A DNA stretch of 64,000 nucleotides from assembly GCA_039619475.1 (NCBI GenBank), contig CM077115.1, forward strand, positions 151,193,774 through 151,257,773, given 5' to 3'. Positions 61,158-64,000 of this stretch are shown here, one piece after another. How positions within the stretch are numbered: the first letter of the stretch is position 1; every line of letters begins with the position of its first letter. Origin of the DNA: Icerya purchasi (Eukaryota; Arthropoda; Insecta; Hemiptera; Monophlebidae). The translations under genes were made by a program, and so were the position numbers. The notes beneath the pieces are model-generated. The model saw nothing but the letters and a program-made list of their open reading frames with translations. It was not told the origin of the DNA and did not search any database.

Positions 61158-63699
61158 ATGAATTCATCAAAGTTACTGGTAAATTTATTGAATATGGTAC
61201 AAAATGTATGTAATATATGTAATAAAATATTTATGAATCGTCGACATTTTACTAAGCTTAATCGATTTTGTGGTATATGTAAAATTTGTAATTCTAAATT
61301 TTCGATTAAGACTGAATTTCTGGCGTATAAAAAACATGCAACCATTCCATTGTATACCCGAGAATGTGTGATACATGTAAACAATCATTTAAAAGTAGAT
61401 TCTCATTCTTTAAACACAAAGATCTATGTATTGGTATTAATATTCGTAATATTACTAACAGTTTTACACGGAATGATGAATTGAAGTTAAATGAAAATAA
61501 ATAGGTCACTGATAGCATTATTGAAAATTACAATAGTATTAATAAAAATTCTATATTAATGGAGCCATAACTGTATAAAAAAACATGTTATATTGACACA
61601 CTTAAAAGACCATGATTATTGTAAAATTAACTTAAATGAAATTAAATGTAATGATTGTAATTTAACATTTAACAATAGAAAAATATTATTACAACACACA
61701 TGCAAAGATAAGAAAACCTTACAACGTGTAGAATAATATGCCTGCAACCGAATTGTAAATTAAGATTTGTTAAATTTAGCACAATGGTTATTCATATGGA
61801 AAAACGGCATATGGTTCCATTAGGAATGGTTACGAAAGATTTTCAGTCTTATTCGGAATTTTTACACTGGAAAAATTTACTGCAAGGGCGTGATTACGCT
61901 TATTTTATTAAAGTAAATTTAAAAAAATTAAAATCTAAACAATATGAATATTTTGCCTGCCAGTTTGACGCAACGTATTTTAATTCCAATAAAAACTTGA
62001 TTAATAAAACTTATCGTCAACGTAAATTTGGACAGGTTCCGTATGTTATGTGTCCAGCAAGAATGTTAGTCTGCATTGCAAACAGTTTTGTTAGGTCAAA
62101 AAGTATTCTGGAACACTCCCATAAATTATCATTTAAAAATACACTGTGGCATCGCTTACCATTGTCGGTGAGGAATTTCGATCTTTATTCATTAAGGCGT
62201 GGCATATCATCCGCAGAAATTCAAAGGATGTTACAGGAAAACAAAGTGTCATGGATGAAGAAAATTACGAAGGTAAGCCAAAACAGGCCCATTTTGTAAG
62301 TTTATGAGAAATCAATCAGTTAGCGCGGAATATTAAAATGTTAGATTGGTACCACAAACGCGATGCCACTTCCACTGCAACCTTGGTCCAGAAATACCAT
62401 AAACTGCTTGATTGTATTCTGGTTTATAAGACTTGGGGTTTGCCAGAACCTATCATCGGTAATATTGATGGAGTTGAAAATCGTGATGAGCTATTTGTTT
62501 TAGGTTTGCAGAGAAAGCGACAACTAAAGGAAATGGTGAATGGATGTAAACGCATTCTGTGCGTTGATTCAACTTTTAATATTGTCGCGGATAGGAAACT
62601 TTATTTAGTAAACTTTCTCGTTCCCGATGAGTTTGGCCATGGGTATCCTGTAGCCCATTTCTTAACCAACAGCCTTGAAGAAAATGTTTTAACTTCTTTA
62701 TTTAGAAATGTGGCTAATAGGTCCCCAGATCTTCAGATAAATGCATTTATAACCGATGATGATCTTGCATTATTTAATTCCGTTATAAATACATTAACTT
62801 CTCCAGTCACGAAACATTTACTGTGGAAGTAGCATATTGTTCGTGCCTGGAAAAATAATCTGAGATCTAAGGTTAATTCAACGGAGCTACGGGAAGAATT
62901 GGACCAAGAATTTTTTAATTTCTTAAATATTCGAGGTGTAGACCAATTTTTTAAGCTGGAAGCTGACATACTCAATATATATAGTGATACCGCTAAAGAT
63001 TTTATTAATTATTATTTAACGTATTATAAAAATAAAGCAGAGAAATGGGCAATGGCTTTTAGGAATATCTTCCAAGCAAACACCGATACAAATATGTATG
63101 TGGAATCGTTTCACAATCAGCTGAAAAGCGTAATTTTTAGACGATGGCTAAATAGAAGAGTCGACGATGTAATACTCAGTTTACTGAATTTAGAGCATCG
63201 TCTTTTCTTAAGAAAACTGAAAAATTCTAAATTTGGGAAATCACATACATCCTATGACCAGTCAATTAGAGTTCGTCGCATGCGGGGTCTATTAATTAAG
63301 GATTGCTGGATCACCCAAGTAGGTAATGACCAATAGAAGGTTAGGTCAAGACAACGTTTGGATACGTATTATCTAGTAGAACGTGTTCTGCTAGATTGTA
63401 CTTTCCAGGATCATTGTTTCGTTCGGTGCCCTGAGATCCAGTATGTGGGTTTTTGCACGCATTTGTATCGGTGTAGCTGTCCTGATAGGGATGCCCCTAT
63501 TTGTAAACATGTTCATAAAATTCATTGTTTTATGAACAGAGATTTACAAATAGCATTAGATGATGACCCACCTGTTGTCAAGGTAGTTAGTGACACTGCA
63601 GTTATCAATGAAGCTCTTAATAAAGCGGTAAATATTAACGTAAATTCTAATACTATTGTAATTAATGAAGATAACGGAAACATTGATAACTGTCCCTGA
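61158..63699 (+). pseudogene. MULE transposase with N-terminal Cys-His finger array, decayed
   Basis: 61158-61770 contains repeated finger-like units in shifting frames: CNICNKIF, CKICNSKF, CDTCKQSFKSRFSFFKHKDLC, CNDCNLTFNNRKILLQHTC and CLQPNCKLRF...HMEKRH. From 61784 a transposase N-domain follows (FQSYSEFLHWKNLL ... CPARM), then after one frameshift near 62290 the catalytic core. That core has ILCVDSTFNIV (first Asp), FITDDDLALF (second Asp), TNMYVESFHNQ (Glu) and a complete SWIM finger CSCPDRDAPICKHVHKIH. In-frame stops lie at 62310, 62830 (a probable Trp codon TGG to TAG, in WK-HIVRAW) and 63334. All catalytic and SWIM residues survive, so inactivation looks recent. I found no terminal repeats; the right end may lie outside the window. 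It differs in sequence from the transposase of element C. Confidence 0.75.
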
Positions 63700-64000
63700 A
63701 ATTTGGGAATTTTTAAAAAGTGATCATGTCCGTAGGTAGCGATCATTTTGTACGGAATTTTGCCGATAATAAAACCAATTAGTTAATTATTGTTATTTGT
63801 CATTTAATACGTAAGTGCATACAATTTTTTTTAGAAATATTCAGTCATCAATCTCTTTTCTGCTTAATGACCTTCTAATAAGAAATTGTGTTTAGTTAGA
63901 ATGTTAAACACCATCTCTATAGGTTGGTTTGCCTAATTAAGTATGGTTCATGTGTTCAGATAAATTTTTGCAGTGTAATGAAACTCACACATTTGTTCGT
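63700..64000. other. Window end, nothing recognised
   Basis: AT-rich sequence after the last transposase stop. No terminal inverted repeat was identified. Confidence 0.4.

Overview
The window is AT-rich, intron-containing nuclear DNA from an animal, most likely an arthropod. The evidence is spliced GT-AG genes with short exons, two conserved animal housekeeping genes, tRNA-headed SINEs, and a CsRn1-type Ty3/gypsy retrotransposon. TTAA-flanked piggyBac, hAT and insect-type Mutator-like (MULE) transposons are also present. I cannot name the species. No CRISPR, operon or prokaryotic feature is present.

Only two host genes can be reconstructed, both on the minus strand. Positions 11-16559 hold a complete eight-exon glycoside hydrolase family 27 gene (417 aa, alpha-N-acetylgalactosaminidase-like), whose introns carry a decayed R4/Dong-like non-LTR retrotransposon, SINEs and a PIF/Harbinger scrap. 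Positions 33094-35600 hold a complete four-exon EMC4 gene (179 aa, ER membrane protein complex subunit 4). All exon phases in both genes join without a break.

The rest is layered mobile DNA. At 17472-25334 a non-autonomous hAT element (8-bp duplication GTACAAAC) was hit by an intact 5.9-kb Ty3/gypsy element (240-bp LTRs that look identical, tRNA-Trp primer site, one 1371-aa Gag-Pol frame). Near its right end it was also hit by a second small hAT (duplication CACACCTC). Another hAT lies at 26112-26736, a second copy of the small hAT family at 36543-36757, and a decayed piggyBac at 37060-39074. Remnants of a Mutator-like transposase follow at 39-41 kb.

From 42 to 60.6 kb three MULE-type elements are nested. 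C (48912-60559) has long terminal inverted repeats, a 9-bp duplication and a broken DDE/SWIM transposase. A (42054-48903) sits against C's left end. B (52965-60541) split C's right terminal repeat. A and B are diverged copies of one unusual 7-kb family that is almost entirely non-coding except for a short conserved spliced reading frame. At 61158-63699 a further MULE transposase follows, with an array of Cys-His finger-like motifs in front of the catalytic and SWIM domains; it is disabled by frameshifts and stop codons.

The mobile elements do not form a pathway with the host genes. The main interest is the datable nesting and the A/B family.
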